A DNA stretch of 7,064 nucleotides from Patescibacteria group bacterium (lineage in GTDB: Bacteria; Patescibacteriota; Patescibacteriia; Patescibacteriales; GWC2-42-12): positions 1-7,064 of the forward strand of contig JAHJAP010000002.1 of NCBI GenBank assembly GCA_018813805.1. The letters are read 5' to 3'. Each line of letters begins with the position of its first letter. Position 1 is the first letter of the stretch. Below are positions 1 through 7,031 of this stretch, in pieces. A program made the translations under genes and the position numbers. The notes under the pieces were generated by a model. That model made no database searches. It saw nothing but the letters and a program-made list of their open reading frames with translations, and was not told where the DNA came from.

Positions 1-99
1 GAATGAAACAATCCTTGGCAGTAGCAGTGCGCGGGGGTAGTGTTACTGGTATGTTAGTGGTTGGCTTGGCTCTTTTTGGTACAGCTGTTTTTTATTTTT
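1..99 (+). repeat. 99-bp exact direct copy of an internal hppA segment (window-edge repeat)
   Basis: Bases 1-99 are identical to 493-591, offset 492, in the same orientation. Identity stops at base 100 (G) against base 592 (T), after a T run. The copy reads in the same frame as the pyrophosphatase: an open frame from base 3 follows residues 114 onward of that protein, then runs seven unrelated codons to a TAG at 120-122. It cannot make a functional product. The repeat touches the window edge, so it may extend further left. Its length equals a common short-read assembler k-mer size, which favours an assembly join over a real partial duplication. The copy itself is certain; its origin is inferred. 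Confidence 0.95.
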
Positions 100-155
100 G
101 CTTCTATTTGTTTTTCGCTTAGAATCATAATATCCGTTTACTCTCTTACCCCTTT

Positions 156-2141
156 ATGATTATAATATTTATTTTTGTTAGCGCCTTAGCTGCTATTATT
201 TATGGTTTAGTATTAATTAAGTTAGTTCTTAAATTGCCTGTTGGTAATGAAAAAATGCAGATTATTGCTCGCGCAATTCAAGAAGGCGCTAATGCTTATT
301 TAAATCGTCAATATAAAACAATAGCTTTGGTGGCAATGATTTTATTTGTCATTATTGGTTTAGTGCCAAAGTTGGGGTGGACTACTGCTATAGCTTTTTT
401 ATTAGGAGCTTTTTTATCAGCTTTAACAGGTTATATTGGTATGTATGTTTCTGTCCGAGCTAATGTTCGTACAGCTGAAGCTGCTAGACTTGGAATGAAA
501 CAATCCTTGGCAGTAGCAGTGCGCGGGGGTAGTGTTACTGGTATGTTAGTGGTTGGCTTGGCTCTTTTTGGTACAGCTGTTTTTTATTTTTTAACTAAAG
601 ATGTTCACGCTTTGCTTGGCTTGGGTTTAGGCGGTTCTTTAATTTCTATTTTTGCTCGTTTAGGCGGGGGTATTTTTACAAAAGCAGCAGATGTCGGAGC
701 TGATTTAGTTGGTAAAATTGAAGCTGGTATTCCAGAAGATGATCCACGCAATCCAGCTGTTATTGCTGACAATGTTGGCGACAATGTTGGTGATTGCGCT
801 GGGATGGCTGCTGATTTATTTGAAACTTATGTTGTTACTTCTATTGCTACTATGATTCTTGGTTCATTAGTTTTTGTTAATTTTGGCAATGCTATTTTAT
901 ATCCGTTAGTTATTGGCGCTGTTTCAATTATTGCATCAATTATTGGTACTTTTTTTATTAAATTAGGTAGTAATAATAATATTATGGCAGCGCTTTATAA
1001 AGGTTTATTAACTGCTGGTTTGCTTGCTGCTATTGCTTTTTATCCATTAACTAATTGGTTAATGGCAAATAATGGTCAATATAGCGTAATGAATCTTTAT
1101 TTAGCTTCATTGGTTGGTTTATTAGTAACAATAGCTATGATTGTTATTACTGAATATTATACCTCAACACATTATCAGCCCGTTAAAGACATTGCCGAAG
1201 CTTCAAAGACTGGGCATGGCACAAATATTATCGCAGGCTTGGCTGTTTCCATGAAATCAACTGCTTGGCCAGTTATTGTTATTGTGGCAGCAATTTTAAC
1301 TTCTTTTACTTTGGCGGGACTTTATGGTATTGCTGTAGCTGCTATGGCAATGTTATCTATGGCAGGCATTATTGTTACTATTGATTCTTATGGACCAATT
1401 ACTGACAATGCTGGCGGTATTGCCGAGATGGCAGAAATGGGCGATGAAGTAAGGGCTGTTACTGATCCGCTTGATGCTGTTGGCAATACTACTAAAGCGG
1501 TAACTAAGGGCTATGCTATTGGTTCGGCTGCTTTAGCTGCTTTAGTTTTGTTTGCTGATTTTACTTATAGTTTGCCAGATACTTTTCAATTCTTAGTTAG
1601 CGACCCAAGGGTTTTAGCAGGCTTGTTTATTGGTGGACTTTTACCATATTATTTTGCTGCTTTATCTATGCAAGCAGTTGGCAAGGCAGCTGGTTCAGTA
1701 GTTGAAGATGTACGTAATCAGTTTAAAGAAAAGCCAGGTATTATGACAGGCGCTGATAAGCCAGATTACAAACGTACTGTTGATATTGTTACCAAAGCTG
1801 CTCTTAAAGAAATGGTTGTGCCAGCATTAATGCCTATTGTAATACCGATTTTTGTTGGTTTTATTTTAGGTATTCATGCTTTAGGTGGATTGCTTTTAGG
1901 ATCAATTATTACTGGTATTTTTGTTGCTATTTCAATGACATCAGGAGGCGGGGCTTGGGATAATGCAAAAAAATATATTGAAAGTGGTAATTTTGGCGGT
2001 AAAGGGTCAGATGCTCATAAGGCAGCAATTACTGGCGACACTGTTGGAGATCCCTACAAAGATACTGCTGGGCCAGCAATTAATCCAATGATTAAAATAT
2101 TAAATATAGTTGCTTTGTTAATAGTTGGATTATTATTGTAA
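156..2141 (+). CDS. hppA: Membrane-bound proton-translocating pyrophosphatase, K+-independent type
   Basis: The product is an integral membrane enzyme that hydrolyses pyrophosphate and uses the energy to pump H+ across the cytoplasmic membrane, so the PPi released by biosynthesis is recovered as ion gradient. The 661 residues fit the bacterial family and show many hydrophobic segments (about 16 expected). The catalytic loop is intact: D179-x7-K187-x-E189, then [10 protein letters not shown] (191-200) and the [17 protein letters not shown] segment (205-221). The second substrate loop ([13 protein letters not shown], 416-428) and the C-terminal [18 protein letters not shown] region are also present. 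At 443-450 the sequence GNTTKAVT has Lys447 and Thr450 at the two positions that separate K+-independent from K+-dependent enzymes (which have Ala and often Gly there); this supports H+ pumping without K+. ATG 156 is chosen because it supplies the first membrane helix before the conserved GNEKMQ motif. No Shine-Dalgarno is visible. Bases 100-155 match nothing recognised. Confidence 0.97.
   Translation: MIIIFIFVSALAAIIYGLVLIKLVLKLPVGNEKMQIIARAIQEGANAYLNRQYKTIALVAMILFVIIGLVPKLGWTTAIAFLLGAFLSALTGYIGMYVSVRANVRTAEAARLGMKQSLAVAVRGGSVTGMLVVGLALFGTAVFYFLTKDVHALLGLGLGGSLISIFARLGGGIFTKAADVGADLVGKIEAGIPEDDPRNPAVIADNVGDNVGDCAGMAADLFETYVVTSIATMILGSLVFVNFGNAILYPLVIGAVSIIASIIGTFFIKLGSNNNIMAALYKGLLTAGLLAAIAFYPLTNWLMANNGQYSVMNLYLASLVGLLVTIAMIVITEYYTSTHYQPVKDIAEASKTGHGTNIIAGLAVSMKSTAWPVIVIVAAILTSFTLAGLYGIAVAAMAMLSMAGIIVTIDSYGPITDNAGGIAEMAEMGDEVRAVTDPLDAVGNTTKAVTKGYAIGSAALAALVLFADFTYSLPDTFQFLVSDPRVLAGLFIGGLLPYYFAALSMQAVGKAAGSVVEDVRNQFKEKPGIMTGADKPDYKRTVDIVTKAALKEMVVPALMPIVIPIFVGFILGIHALGGLLLGSIITGIFVAISMTSGGGAWDNAKKYIESGNFGGKGSDAHKAAITGDTVGDPYKDTAGPAINPMIKILNIVALLIVGLLL
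493..591 (+). repeat. Internal hppA copy of the 99-bp direct repeat
   Basis: This is the native partner of the repeat at 1-99. It encodes about residues 113-145 of the pyrophosphatase, a conserved early membrane region, and reads through without interruption. It is therefore the original, and the edge copy is the displaced one. Confidence 0.95.
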
Positions 2142-2158
2142 TAATTACAATAATAATT
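2128..2158. other. Long AT-rich palindrome across the hppA stop codon
   Basis: TTATTATTGTAA (2130-2141) and TTACAATAATAA (2145-2156) are perfect reverse complements around a 3-nt loop. One further A-T pair and a G-T pair extend the stem outward. The TAA stop of the pyrophosphatase (2139-2141) sits in the left arm. The stem has only one G-C pair and is followed by an A-rich stretch, not a T run, so it does not meet the usual picture of an intrinsic terminator on the + strand. It could be a 3' RNA-stabilising or processing hairpin, or a weak terminator. The structure is certain; the role is unknown. Confidence 0.55.
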
Positions 2159-2187
2159 GAATAAAAAAATAAGATTATTTTTAATTT

Positions 2188-3477
2188 ATGAATATACAAA
2201 AAAAAGATTTAGATAAATCACAAGTTGAACTTACAGTTGAATTAACTATTGACGAATTTAAACCATACATAGAAAAAGGAATAAAAAAGGTTTCCGAAGA
2301 AGTTAAAATAGAAGGTTTTAGACCAGGAAAGGTTCCATATAATATTTTAAAGCAAAAAGTTGATGAAATGGCTATTCTAGAACAAGCTGCTAAAATCGCT
2401 ATTAATAAAACTATTGATCAGGCGATTAAAGAAAATATTTTTAGTCAGATTATTGGTCATCCGCAAATTAATATTACTAAATTAGCGCCTGAAAATTCAT
2501 TAGAGTATAAAGCGATTATTACAATATTGCCTAAAAGTAAGTTAGGAGATTATAAAGATATAAAAGTTGAACAGATAGAGGTTAAGACTAAAGATGAAGA
2601 AATTAAAACAATAATTACTCAATTGCGAGAAATGCGTGTTATTGAAAAAATATCAACAGAAACAATTCAAGAAGGAAATAAAGTTGTTGTTGATATTAAA
2701 ATGTTTATTGATAAAGTGCCTGTTGAAGGTGGACAAGGAAAGAGCGTGGCAGTAATTATTGGCAAAGATTATATTGTGCCAGGGTTTGATAAAAAATTAA
2801 TTCATGCAAGTCGTAATGAAATTAGAGAATTTAATTTACATTATCCAAAAGATTTTCATCAAACGCATTTAGCAGGCAAGTTAGTTGATTTTTGTGTGAA
2901 AATTGTTGAAATTTATCAAAGAGAATTACCAGAAGTTAATGAGGAATTTGCTAAAACTTTTGGATTAAAAAGCGCAGATGAATTAAAAAGTAATATTAAA
3001 AAAAGTGTATTAGCTGAAAAACAACAAGAAGAAGAAAAAAGAATTGAAGCAGCAATATTTGAAAAAATTATTAGTCAAGCCAAGTTTGACGATATTCCTG
3101 AAATATTAATTAATCATGAAACTAAAGTTATGATGGCTGAATTAGAATATAGCGTAACCAGCCAAGGCGGTAAGTTTGATGATTATTTAAGTCATTTGCA
3201 AAAAACTCAAGATCAGTTAATATTGGAAATGCTTCCAGATGCTGTAAAGAGAATAAAAATTTCTTTAATTATTCGTGAGATTGCTTATATAGAAAAAATA
3301 ATAGTAACAGACGAAGAAATAAAAGAAGAGACTGATAAATTATTAAAGCAGTCTAATAATAAAACAGATATTAAAGAAAAAATAACCAGCATAGCTTATC
3401 AGGATTATTTAGCTAATAATTTGACCGGCAAAAAAGTAGTTGAGAAACTAAAAGAGTGGAATGTTAAAAAAAATTAA
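2188..3477 (+). CDS. tig: Trigger factor, ribosome-associated chaperone and peptidyl-prolyl isomerase
   Basis: The product binds at the ribosomal exit tunnel and shields and folds nascent chains. Its 429 residues are within the family range, at the short side. All three domains are visible. The N-terminal ribosome-binding domain carries the signature loop GFRPGKVP (43-50). An FKBP-type isomerase domain spans about 162-245, with the GxxYIVPGF segment (192-200) and LAGK (228-231). The linker LPEVNEEFAKTFG (247-259) follows, then a charged, helical C-terminal substrate-binding arm to residue 429. ATG 2188 lies 46 bp after hppA and immediately before the conserved start of the N-domain; no Shine-Dalgarno precedes it. 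The stop is 32 bp from smpB, so the two genes are probably co-transcribed. Codons end overwhelmingly in A or T. Confidence 0.96.
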   Translation: MNIQKKDLDKSQVELTVELTIDEFKPYIEKGIKKVSEEVKIEGFRPGKVPYNILKQKVDEMAILEQAAKIAINKTIDQAIKENIFSQIIGHPQINITKLAPENSLEYKAIITILPKSKLGDYKDIKVEQIEVKTKDEEIKTIITQLREMRVIEKISTETIQEGNKVVVDIKMFIDKVPVEGGQGKSVAVIIGKDYIVPGFDKKLIHASRNEIREFNLHYPKDFHQTHLAGKLVDFCVKIVEIYQRELPEVNEEFAKTFGLKSADELKSNIKKSVLAEKQQEEEKRIEAAIFEKIISQAKFDDIPEILINHETKVMMAELEYSVTSQGGKFDDYLSHLQKTQDQLILEMLPDAVKRIKISLIIREIAYIEKIIVTDEEIKEETDKLLKQSNNKTDIKEKITSIAYQDYLANNLTGKKVVEKLKEWNVKKN

Positions 3478-3509
3478 GAAATAAAAAATACTTTTTAAAA
3501 TTTATTAAT

Positions 3510-3989
3510 ATGTCGACTTTAGCAGTTAATAAGAGAGCGAATTTTGATTATGAAATTTTAAAAACTTTGGATGCAGGCATAGTCTTACTTGGCCATGAAG
3601 TCAAGGCTGTTAAGAATGGACAAATAAATTTAATAAGCAGTTATGTTACTCTTAAAAAATTAATAAATAAAGAATTGCCAGAAGCGTATTTAACTAATGC
3701 ACATATTTCTAAATATAAATACGCTAGTTCTTTAGGCGAATACAATCCAACTCGGTCAAGAAAAATTTTACTTAAGAAAAAAGAAATTAGATATTTGGTA
3801 GGTAAAACGCGTGAACCAGGCTTGACATTAGTGCCATTAAAAATATACACTAAACATGGATTTATTAAATTAGAATTTGCGATTGCTCGCGGTAAAAAAA
3901 GGCATGACAAAAGGGAAGCAATTAAAAAAAGAGAAGTAGAGAAAAATATTAGAACCTTAATAAAAGGAAGTTATAAAGTAAAATTATAA
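3510..3989 (+). CDS. smpB: SmpB, tmRNA-binding protein of trans-translation
   Basis: SmpB binds the tRNA-like domain of tmRNA, brings it to ribosomes stalled without a stop codon, and mimics the missing codon-anticodon pair. The 159 residues match the usual length. The N-terminal NKRANFDYEI and the GIVLLGHEVKAVKNGQINL region (26-44) are the core beta-barrel signature. EPGLTLVPLKIYTKHGFIKLE (about 102-122) forms the second conserved block. The basic tail RGKKRHDKREAIKKRE, which enters the mRNA channel in characterised homologues, is present. The start is ATG 3510, 32 bp after trigger factor, with an A/T-only leader and no Shine-Dalgarno. The tmRNA gene it serves begins 51 bp after its stop. 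No missing conserved element is seen. Confidence 0.97.
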   Translation: MSTLAVNKRANFDYEILKTLDAGIVLLGHEVKAVKNGQINLISSYVTLKKLINKELPEAYLTNAHISKYKYASSLGEYNPTRSRKILLKKKEIRYLVGKTREPGLTLVPLKIYTKHGFIKLEFAIARGKKRHDKREAIKKREVEKNIRTLIKGSYKVKL

Positions 3990-3994
3990 AATAA

Positions 3995-4030
3995 AATTAA
4001 AAGCAAAACAGTTTTTACTTTTTAATTTTT
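3995..4030 (+). terminator. Possible weak terminator hairpin between smpB and tmRNA
   Basis: AATTAAAAG (3995-4003) can pair with CTTTTTAATT (4018-4027) with one bulged T. An inner AAAA/TTTT pairing follows, and a short T run comes next (4028-4030). The stem is almost all A-T, so it is weak. It may instead be RNA processing structure, or chance in AT-rich DNA. No convincing promoter for the tmRNA could be seen in the remaining leader, so read-through from smpB is possible. Confidence 0.3.
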
Positions 4031-4040
4031 AACTAAATCT

Positions 4041-4425
4041 GGGGATGCAAGGCATTGATAATAAAATTCTTAAGAAGCATTCAGAACGTGCGTTTCAGTT
4101 GTCACGTTAATCGCGCTGAAAAAATATAAGTGTCAAAAACTTATTTAGCAAAGTTGCGACTGCTTTTAGCATTCCAACTTTCGCTCCTGTTGTCGCTTAA
4201 TAGCACAACCATTTGCCCAGTGATTTCTAATAGCTGATAAGCAAGTGTAATTTATTAGAATAAGCTAGTTAATTGTTCTGGTTAATTAGTTAAAAATTTT
4301 TAGAACTAGCTGTTAGCACTTTTGTTTGGTTTTGATGTTAACAGTGAAAATTTAAATCAGACTAATTCTGTAAATGTGTTTTTCAAGATTTATTAGACGT
4401 GGGTTCAACTCCCACCATCTCCACC
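4041..4425 (+). ncRNA. ssrA: tmRNA (transfer-messenger RNA), one-piece
   Basis: This RNA acts as tRNA and mRNA to rescue stalled ribosomes and tag the unfinished peptide, together with SmpB. The acceptor stem GGGGATG (4041-4047) pairs with CATCTCC (4416-4422) and includes the G3-U70 wobble recognised by alanyl-tRNA synthetase; A4423 is the discriminator. The T arm is GTGGG-TTCAACT-CCCAC (4399-4415). Helix P2 forms between 4059-4071 (TAATAAAATTCTT) and 4385-4395 (AAGATTTATTA) with a two-base bulge. GGCATTGATA (4051-4060) matches the degenerate D-like region. Pseudoknot-capable stems lie 3' of the tag: 4225-4232 with 4253-4260 (8 bp), 4265-4270 with 4304-4309, and 4317-4320 with 4343-4346. Only CC of the terminal CCA is encoded (ACCT), so the last A must be added after transcription. 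About 385 nt is a normal length. It lies directly after smpB and 12 nt before a tRNA. Confidence 0.93.
4132..4203 (+). other. tmRNA tag-peptide reading frame
   Basis: Within the tmRNA, the frame ending in TAA (4198-4200) with TAG directly after it (4201-4203) is the best tag frame; tandem stops are common in tmRNA. Aligning the A-rich stretch before it with the segment preceding the E. coli resume codon puts the resume codon at GTC 4132 (Val). That gives 22 residues beginning VKNLF and ending FAPVVA. The neighbouring codon AAA 4135 is an alternative start. The tail is hydrophobic, as required for proteolysis, but is APVVA rather than the usual ALAA. The resume position is an inference. Confidence 0.65.
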
Positions 4426-4437
4426 TAAAATGTTTTT

Positions 4438-4520
4438 GGTCCAGTGGCGGAATTGGTATACGCGCAACACTTAAAATGTTGTGTCCAAAAGGCATGTGGG
4501 TTCAACTCCCACCTGGACCA
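4438..4520 (+). tRNA. tRNA-Leu (anticodon UAA)
   Basis: A full cloverleaf can be drawn. The acceptor stem is GGTCCAG (4438-4444) with CTGGACC (4513-4519), and the discriminator is A4520. The D stem is GCG (4447-4449) with CGC (4461-4463). The anticodon stem is CAACA/TGTTG around the loop CTTAAAA, giving anticodon TAA at 4472-4474, which reads UUA, a codon abundant in these genes. A long class II variable arm (4482-4495) agrees with leucine. The T arm is 4496-4512. CCA is not encoded: CGT follows A73. It starts 12 nt after the tmRNA end and is followed 9 nt later by tRNA-Gly, so all three RNAs are likely processed from one precursor. Confidence 0.95.
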
Positions 4521-4529
4521 CGTAAATTT

Positions 4530-4604
4530 GCGGGTATCGTATAATGGTTATTATATTACCTTGCCAAGGTAGAGATACGGGTTCGATTCCCGTTACCCGC
4601 TCCA
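4530..4604 (+). tRNA. tRNA-Gly (anticodon GCC)
   Basis: The acceptor stem GCGGGTA (4530-4536) pairs fully with TACCCGC (4594-4600). The discriminator is T4601, usual for bacterial tRNA-Gly, and CCA (4602-4604) is encoded. The anticodon loop TTGCCAA (4561-4567) gives GCC at 4563-4565. The T arm is ACGGG-TTCGATT-CCCGT. It lies 39 nt before lysS with no terminator-like hairpin between, so read-through into lysS is possible. Confidence 0.96.
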
Positions 4605-4643
4605 AAATAAATTTTTTGATTTTATGGTGCGATCAATTTAAAT

Positions 4644-6143
4644 ATGAAAAATAAAATTACAACAAATATCAATAACGAAAAAGTCGATCGTTTAAAAAAA
4701 TTTGAAAGAATCAAGGCTGAGGCTATGTCTCCTTATGCCGAAAGGTATGACAAGCAAATTTTATGTCAGGATGTGAAAGGTTTGCCAATGGGGACTAAGA
4801 TTAAAACCGCCGGACGCATTGTATTGCTTCGCGATATGGGGAAGATTATTTTTGTTCAGCTTTACGACTTTAGCGGAAAAATACAAATAGTTTTAAATTT
4901 TAAAGAAACAGATGAAGTTAAATTTAAGCTTTTCATGAAAATAGCGAATTTGGGAGATTTTATTGGCGTTGAAGGCGAGGTTTTTACAACTAAAAAGGGA
5001 GAAATTTCTATTTTGGTTAAAGATTATACTTTTTTAAGCAAAGCCTTGCGTTCATTACCTGAAAAATGGCACGGACTAAGAGACGTTGAAAAAAAATATA
5101 GAAAGCGCTATTTGGATTTGATTATGAACGAGGATACGCGGCAAGTTTTTAAATTCAGAAGCGATTTTATTCGGGAGTTGAGAAATTTTTATCAGGAGAA
5201 CGGTTTTTATGAAGTTGACACGCCAGTACTTTGCAATAACGCTTCGGGCGCTTTAGCTAAACCGTTTATTACTCATCATAACGCTTTGGACATGGATGTT
5301 TTTTTACGTATTGCGCCGGAGATTTATCTTAAAGAAGCGATTATCGGCGGCTATGATAAAATTTTTGAAGTGGCCAGATCTTTTAGGAACGAAGGCATGG
5401 ACTCAAGCCATCTCCAGGAGTTTACTATAATTGAGCATTATGTTGCGTATTGGAATTTTAAAGACAACATGGCTTTTACAGAAAAAATGTTTACTACTAT
5501 TATTAAAAAATTGCTTGGTAGCTTGAAATTTGAAATATTAAACAGGCAAGGCGAGTCCATTGAAATTGATTTTACTGCGTCTTGGCAGACTGTTTCTTTT
5601 AGAGAACTTTTGCTTGTTGATTGTGGCATAGACATTGATAAATTTTTAACAGCTGAAAAATTACTTAAAGAAATCAAGAAAAAAAAGATAAAGCTTGACG
5701 AGCCAGAAAAATTGGGACGTGGCAACTTGATTGACGCTTTGTATAAAACTGTTTCACGTCATAAGATTATTAATCCTACTTTTTTAATCAATCATCCGCT
5801 TGACTTATCTCCTTTGGCCCGAAAAAACGATACTAACCCCTTAACTGTTGATCGTTTTCAATTGGTGGTGAATGGTTGGGAAATAGTAAACGCTTACAGC
5901 GAACTAATTGACCCAGTTGAGCAGGTTAAAAGATTTGACAAGCAGATGCAAGTTAAGGCCGCAGGCGACGAAGAAGCTATGCTTAAGGACGACGAATATG
6001 TTGAAGCAATGGAATACGGCATGCCGCCGATTTCAGGTTGGGGATTGGGCGTTGAAAGAATTGTGGCTTTATTAACTAAACAAAGCAATTTAAGGGACGT
6101 GGTGTTATTTCCCTTAATGAAGCTGGAAGTGGGCGCTGAATAG
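4644..6143 (+). CDS. lysS: Lysyl-tRNA synthetase, class II
   Basis: The product charges tRNA-Lys with lysine in the cytoplasm, using ATP. It has 499 residues, the usual class II length. An OB-fold anticodon-binding domain covers about 52-128 (TAGRIVLLRDMGKIIFVQL). The catalytic core follows: motif 1 around 180-196 (FYQENGFYEVDTPVL), the lysine-specific block AKPFITHHNALD (205-216) and LRIAPEIYLK (221-230), motif 2 with the RNEG loop (248-251) and EF (259-260), then ALEYGMPP-like EYGMPP (457-462) and motif 3 GWGLGVERIVALL (465-477) with the ATP-binding Arg472. The family usually has HNPEF and GxGIGIDR; here these are HLQEF and GWGLGVER, variants I associate with candidate-phyla bacteria. ATG 4644 is the first usable start, since a stop lies just upstream in other frames; no Shine-Dalgarno is present. 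Codons look richer in G/C than in trigger factor or SmpB. The stop lies 18 bp before the next gene. Confidence 0.96.
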   Translation: MKNKITTNINNEKVDRLKKFERIKAEAMSPYAERYDKQILCQDVKGLPMGTKIKTAGRIVLLRDMGKIIFVQLYDFSGKIQIVLNFKETDEVKFKLFMKIANLGDFIGVEGEVFTTKKGEISILVKDYTFLSKALRSLPEKWHGLRDVEKKYRKRYLDLIMNEDTRQVFKFRSDFIRELRNFYQENGFYEVDTPVLCNNASGALAKPFITHHNALDMDVFLRIAPEIYLKEAIIGGYDKIFEVARSFRNEGMDSSHLQEFTIIEHYVAYWNFKDNMAFTEKMFTTIIKKLLGSLKFEILNRQGESIEIDFTASWQTVSFRELLLVDCGIDIDKFLTAEKLLKEIKKKKIKLDEPEKLGRGNLIDALYKTVSRHKIINPTFLINHPLDLSPLARKNDTNPLTVDRFQLVVNGWEIVNAYSELIDPVEQVKRFDKQMQVKAAGDEEAMLKDDEYVEAMEYGMPPISGWGLGVERIVALLTKQSNLRDVVLFPLMKLEVGAE

Positions 6144-6161
6144 TATTGTAAAATTAAAACA

Positions 6162-7031
6162 ATGAAAATTATTTATTTCAAAAAAATTTTTCTGTGCTTT
6201 TTTTTCTTGCTTATTGCAATGCCGAATCAAATTTTGGCACAGCCGTTAGAATCTCTTGATAATCAAAAAATACAAGCCAATACCTTGATAATGACTTCAA
6301 AGGTTGCTCCAGGAGAAATTTTACCTGTTTCAGTAAAATTAATGAATTTCGGGCAAACAGAAAAAGTTGATGTAATTATAGTTTATAAAGTAGTTAATGA
6401 AAATAATCAACAAGTTGTTGAAGAACGAGAAACTGTGGCAGTTGAGACTACTGCGAGTTTTATTAAAAATATTTTTTTACCAAAAAATATTTCACCAGGC
6501 CTTTATGTCGCAAGAAGCAGTATTTTTTATTTAGATCAAAAAACTCCAACTGTAGCTTCATTCCAGTTTACTGTAGAAAAAAAAGTTTTAGGATTTTTTT
6601 TAACTGATTTTATTTTATATTTGTTTATTGTTTTAATACTAATAATCATGATGGTTTTATTAAGTCGTTTATTAATCAAAAAAAATCGTCATTCTCGACT
6701 TAATCCTCATGATTATTCTGATATTTCAGAAGAAATAAGAGTGTTTTATGAGCTTATTAGCGATGTGATTATGGAAATGCGATATCATGCAGGAGATAGA
6801 GCGCTAAAAATCGCTCTAGAAATTAAAGATTTAAATATAGATAAAAAAACAGGAAAAGTTTTAGCTTTTAATAATGATCCTGGAAAGATAATTGCTGATT
6901 TAATAAAACAATACCAAAAACAATTTGGAAAAAAGAAGATAAATTTTGTGCTTAGTTTGCCTAAAAATCAAGATAATGCAATAAAAATAAATTTTGTTAA
7001 AGATTTACTCAAAGATCAAAGGCAATGGTAG
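6162..7031 (+). CDS. Secreted/membrane-anchored protein of unknown function with an extracellular Ig-like domain
   Basis: I do not recognise a named family. The 289-residue product starts with a signal peptide: basic MKIIYFKK, a hydrophobic core to about residue 20, and a likely cleavage after ILA (24-26). There is no lipobox cysteine. Residues about 38-138 are beta-rich (VAPGEILPVSVKLMNFG, then alternating hydrophobic strands and LPKNISPGLYVARS), like the Ig-like/CARDB-type folds of surface proteins. A single membrane helix at about 145-172 is followed by basic LIKKNRH (171-177), a stop-transfer signal that puts the remaining 110 residues in the cytoplasm. That tail is charged and mostly helical (EEIRVFYELISDVI; KIIADLIKQYQKQFGKK). 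The arrangement suggests an envelope protein linking outside and inside; the function is unknown. The start is ATG 6162, 18 bp after lysS, without Shine-Dalgarno. The end overlaps the next start by 7 nt, implying one transcript. Confidence 0.85.
   Translation: MKIIYFKKIFLCFFFLLIAMPNQILAQPLESLDNQKIQANTLIMTSKVAPGEILPVSVKLMNFGQTEKVDVIIVYKVVNENNQQVVEERETVAVETTASFIKNIFLPKNISPGLYVARSSIFYLDQKTPTVASFQFTVEKKVLGFFLTDFILYLFIVLILIIMMVLLSRLLIKKNRHSRLNPHDYSDISEEIRVFYELISDVIMEMRYHAGDRALKIALEIKDLNIDKKTGKVLAFNNDPGKIIADLIKQYQKQFGKKKINFVLSLPKNQDNAIKINFVKDLLKDQRQW

Noticed and set aside
137..166. TTTACT and TATAAT with an 18-bp gap near the hppA start
   Set aside because: The implied transcription start would fall downstream of ATG 156 and remove the first membrane helix. 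TATAAT-like words are frequent by chance in this AT-rich DNA, and the region upstream may be an assembly join.
767..793. Tandem 12-nt near-repeat in hppA
   Set aside because: It encodes the conserved DNVGDNVGD substrate-binding motif found across the family, so it is protein constraint, not a DNA repeat.
3641..3910. Open frame on the - strand inside smpB
   Set aside because: It lies wholly antisense to an intact, well-conserved smpB and shows no recognisable domain or leader.
4616..4643. TTGATT and TTAAAT with a 16-bp gap before lysS as a promoter
   Set aside because: The predicted start would lie after the lysS ATG, and both boxes match the consensus only partly.
3990..4643. Mobile element or CRISPR in the largest gene-free stretch
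   Set aside because: The stretch is explained by the tmRNA and two tRNAs. No regularly spaced repeats, inverted terminal repeats or integrase remnants are visible.
5438..6088. Two open frames on the - strand inside lysS (5438-5725 and 5894-6088)
   Set aside because: They are low-complexity, serine-rich shadows of the lysS coding sequence with no independent support.
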